DNA from: an uncultured Thiodictyon sp.
Lineage (GTDB): Bacteria > Pseudomonadota > Gammaproteobacteria > Chromatiales > Chromatiaceae
Assembly: GCF_903946935.1 (NCBI RefSeq)
Contig: NZ_CAJAXH010000249.1
Location: 1 to 64,000, forward strand
Direction of reading: 5' to 3'
Length of the DNA: 64,000 nucleotides
Notes under the pieces: generated by a model
Told to the model about the DNA's origin: nothing
The model's database searches: none
Seen by the model: only the letters and a program-made list of their open reading frames with translations
Program-made: the position numbers and the translations under genes
Shown: piece after piece, positions 63,432-64,000 of the stretch
Numbering within the stretch: position 1 is the stretch's first letter
Layout: the number at the start of each line of letters is the position of its first letter

Positions 63432-64000
63432 GTCGCGCTCCGATTGATTTCTTCTTGGAGACTGTGCAGGATGGTCATGATGTCAGCGAACGCGGGCCTG
63501 TCGCCAAAAATCATTTCTGCCATTGCCCGATAATCCGCCTCGACTGCGTCGCGAACCGTCCCCGATGGCACCAAGCGAAGACTGCCCGGTTTGGCCAACT
63601 CATAGCGTGCCCAACCACGCGGATAGAAGCGCTGCTTAAAGGCCACCACACTGGCCAAGAGCTCGGTATCAGCCAGCGCCAACGCCTTGACGGGCGACTC
63701 GGCCATCTTGGTGAGGTCGTAATAGTGGCGTGAGTAGCGAGATGGTTGCGGACTTCCCTCTGGGCGATACGCCTCGTGATGCAGGATCGTCGCCTTCTCC
63801 CAGAAGGTTCGCTGCGCCTTGATCACCCGGACCGAAGACTCGCTCCGGTCGAATACTTTGGGGAACATCTCAGCGGCATAGCAGCTAATCCTTCGGTCCT
63901 CATGAGGCAGCCAGGATGCCAGCGGCCCTATCTCCAGCCGCACCTCGGGGCGTAGATACTTGTCAGAAAAGGCGGCAGGGTAAGTCACCGCAATCACATG
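63428..64000 (-). CDS. AbiEii/AbiGii-family nucleotidyltransferase (partial, runs off window)
   Basis: The readable 190 codons are the C-terminal two thirds of an AbiEii-type (DUF1814) protein: YLRPEVRLEIGPLASWLPHE, RTFWEKATILHHEAYRPEG, SRHYYDLTKMAESPV and FKQRFYPRGWARYELAKPGS. AbiEii proteins are nucleotidyltransferase toxins of abortive-infection pairs and often sit within type I restriction operons. The catalytic GSxxxDxD region and any AbiEi antitoxin lie outside the window. The stop codon overlaps the hsdR start (ATGA). Confidence 0.87.
   Translation of the reverse strand, partial: HVIAVTYPAAFSDKYLRPEVRLEIGPLASWLPHEDRRISCYAAEMFPKVFDRSESSVRVIKAQRTFWEKATILHHEAYRPEGSPQPSRYSRHYYDLTKMAESPVKALALADTELLASVVAFKQRFYPRGWARYELAKPGSLRLVPSGTVRDAVEADYRAMAEMIFGDRPAFADIMTILHSLQEEINRSAT

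Overview
The window is GC-rich gammaproteobacterial chromosome. The gene families and gene order (ispG, leuS-lptE-holA, apaG-apaH, nadD-rsfS, hemC-hemD, an efpL-type EF-P paralogue) and the many short palindromic intergenic repeats suggest a purple sulfur bacterium or close relative (Chromatiaceae-like). That placement rests on gene content and remembered protein similarity, not on a search.

Layout. 1-5.4 kb: the tail of an IS630-like transposase, a repeat mosaic, a decayed toxin-antitoxin pair, mazG, a NUDIX hydrolase, ispG and a GlcG-like secreted protein. 5.4-13.1 kb: translation and replication housekeeping (arfB, efpL, holA, lptE, leuS), a Uma2 nuclease, apaH and apaG. 13.5-21 kb: a Gfo/Idh/MocA oxidoreductase, a YbiT-type ABC-F ATPase, a cold-shock protein and the 5-oxoprolinase genes pxpB-pxpC-pxpA, then a D-2-hydroxyacid dehydrogenase divergent from a 1284-residue FAD/Fe-S oxidase. 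25-34 kb: a polysaccharide deacetylase, a GNAT acetyltransferase, an octaheme cytochrome with C-terminal TPRs, a broken REP-associated transposase among its REP palindromes, an MT-A70 methyltransferase, an ankyrin lipoprotein and a GT4 glycosyltransferase. 34-40 kb: moaE, a MIF-type tautomerase, nadD, rsfS, folA, aceK and rraA. 40-51.3 kb: half of a type VI secretion system (tssA, tssB, tssC, hcp, tagJ, tssE, tssF, tssG, tssH); the membrane complex genes (tssJ/K/L/M) and vgrG are absent. 51.4-54 kb: a truncated effector-like ORF, an orphan ORF and a TPR-methyltransferase. 54-56 kb: hemC-hemD. 56-64 kb: a frameshifted TIR-TPR gene, a Rap1a/Tai-like protein, a glycine-zipper lipoprotein, and a type I restriction locus (hsdR with a YgjP-like metallopeptidase and an AbiEii-type nucleotidyltransferase running off the right end).

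The least ordinary feature is the repeat content. Seven copies of one long-palindrome element (arms based on CACGCCAAGGCGCCAAG) sit in this window. Most of them fill a spacer so exactly that they end 0-4 bases from a neighbouring stop or start codon. Other repeat families have entered coding sequence in frame (tssH, and probably leuS), separated operon genes (pxpC/pxpA, tssG/tssH) or truncated genes (a toxin, the TIR protein). No tRNA, rRNA or CRISPR array was recognised by eye.
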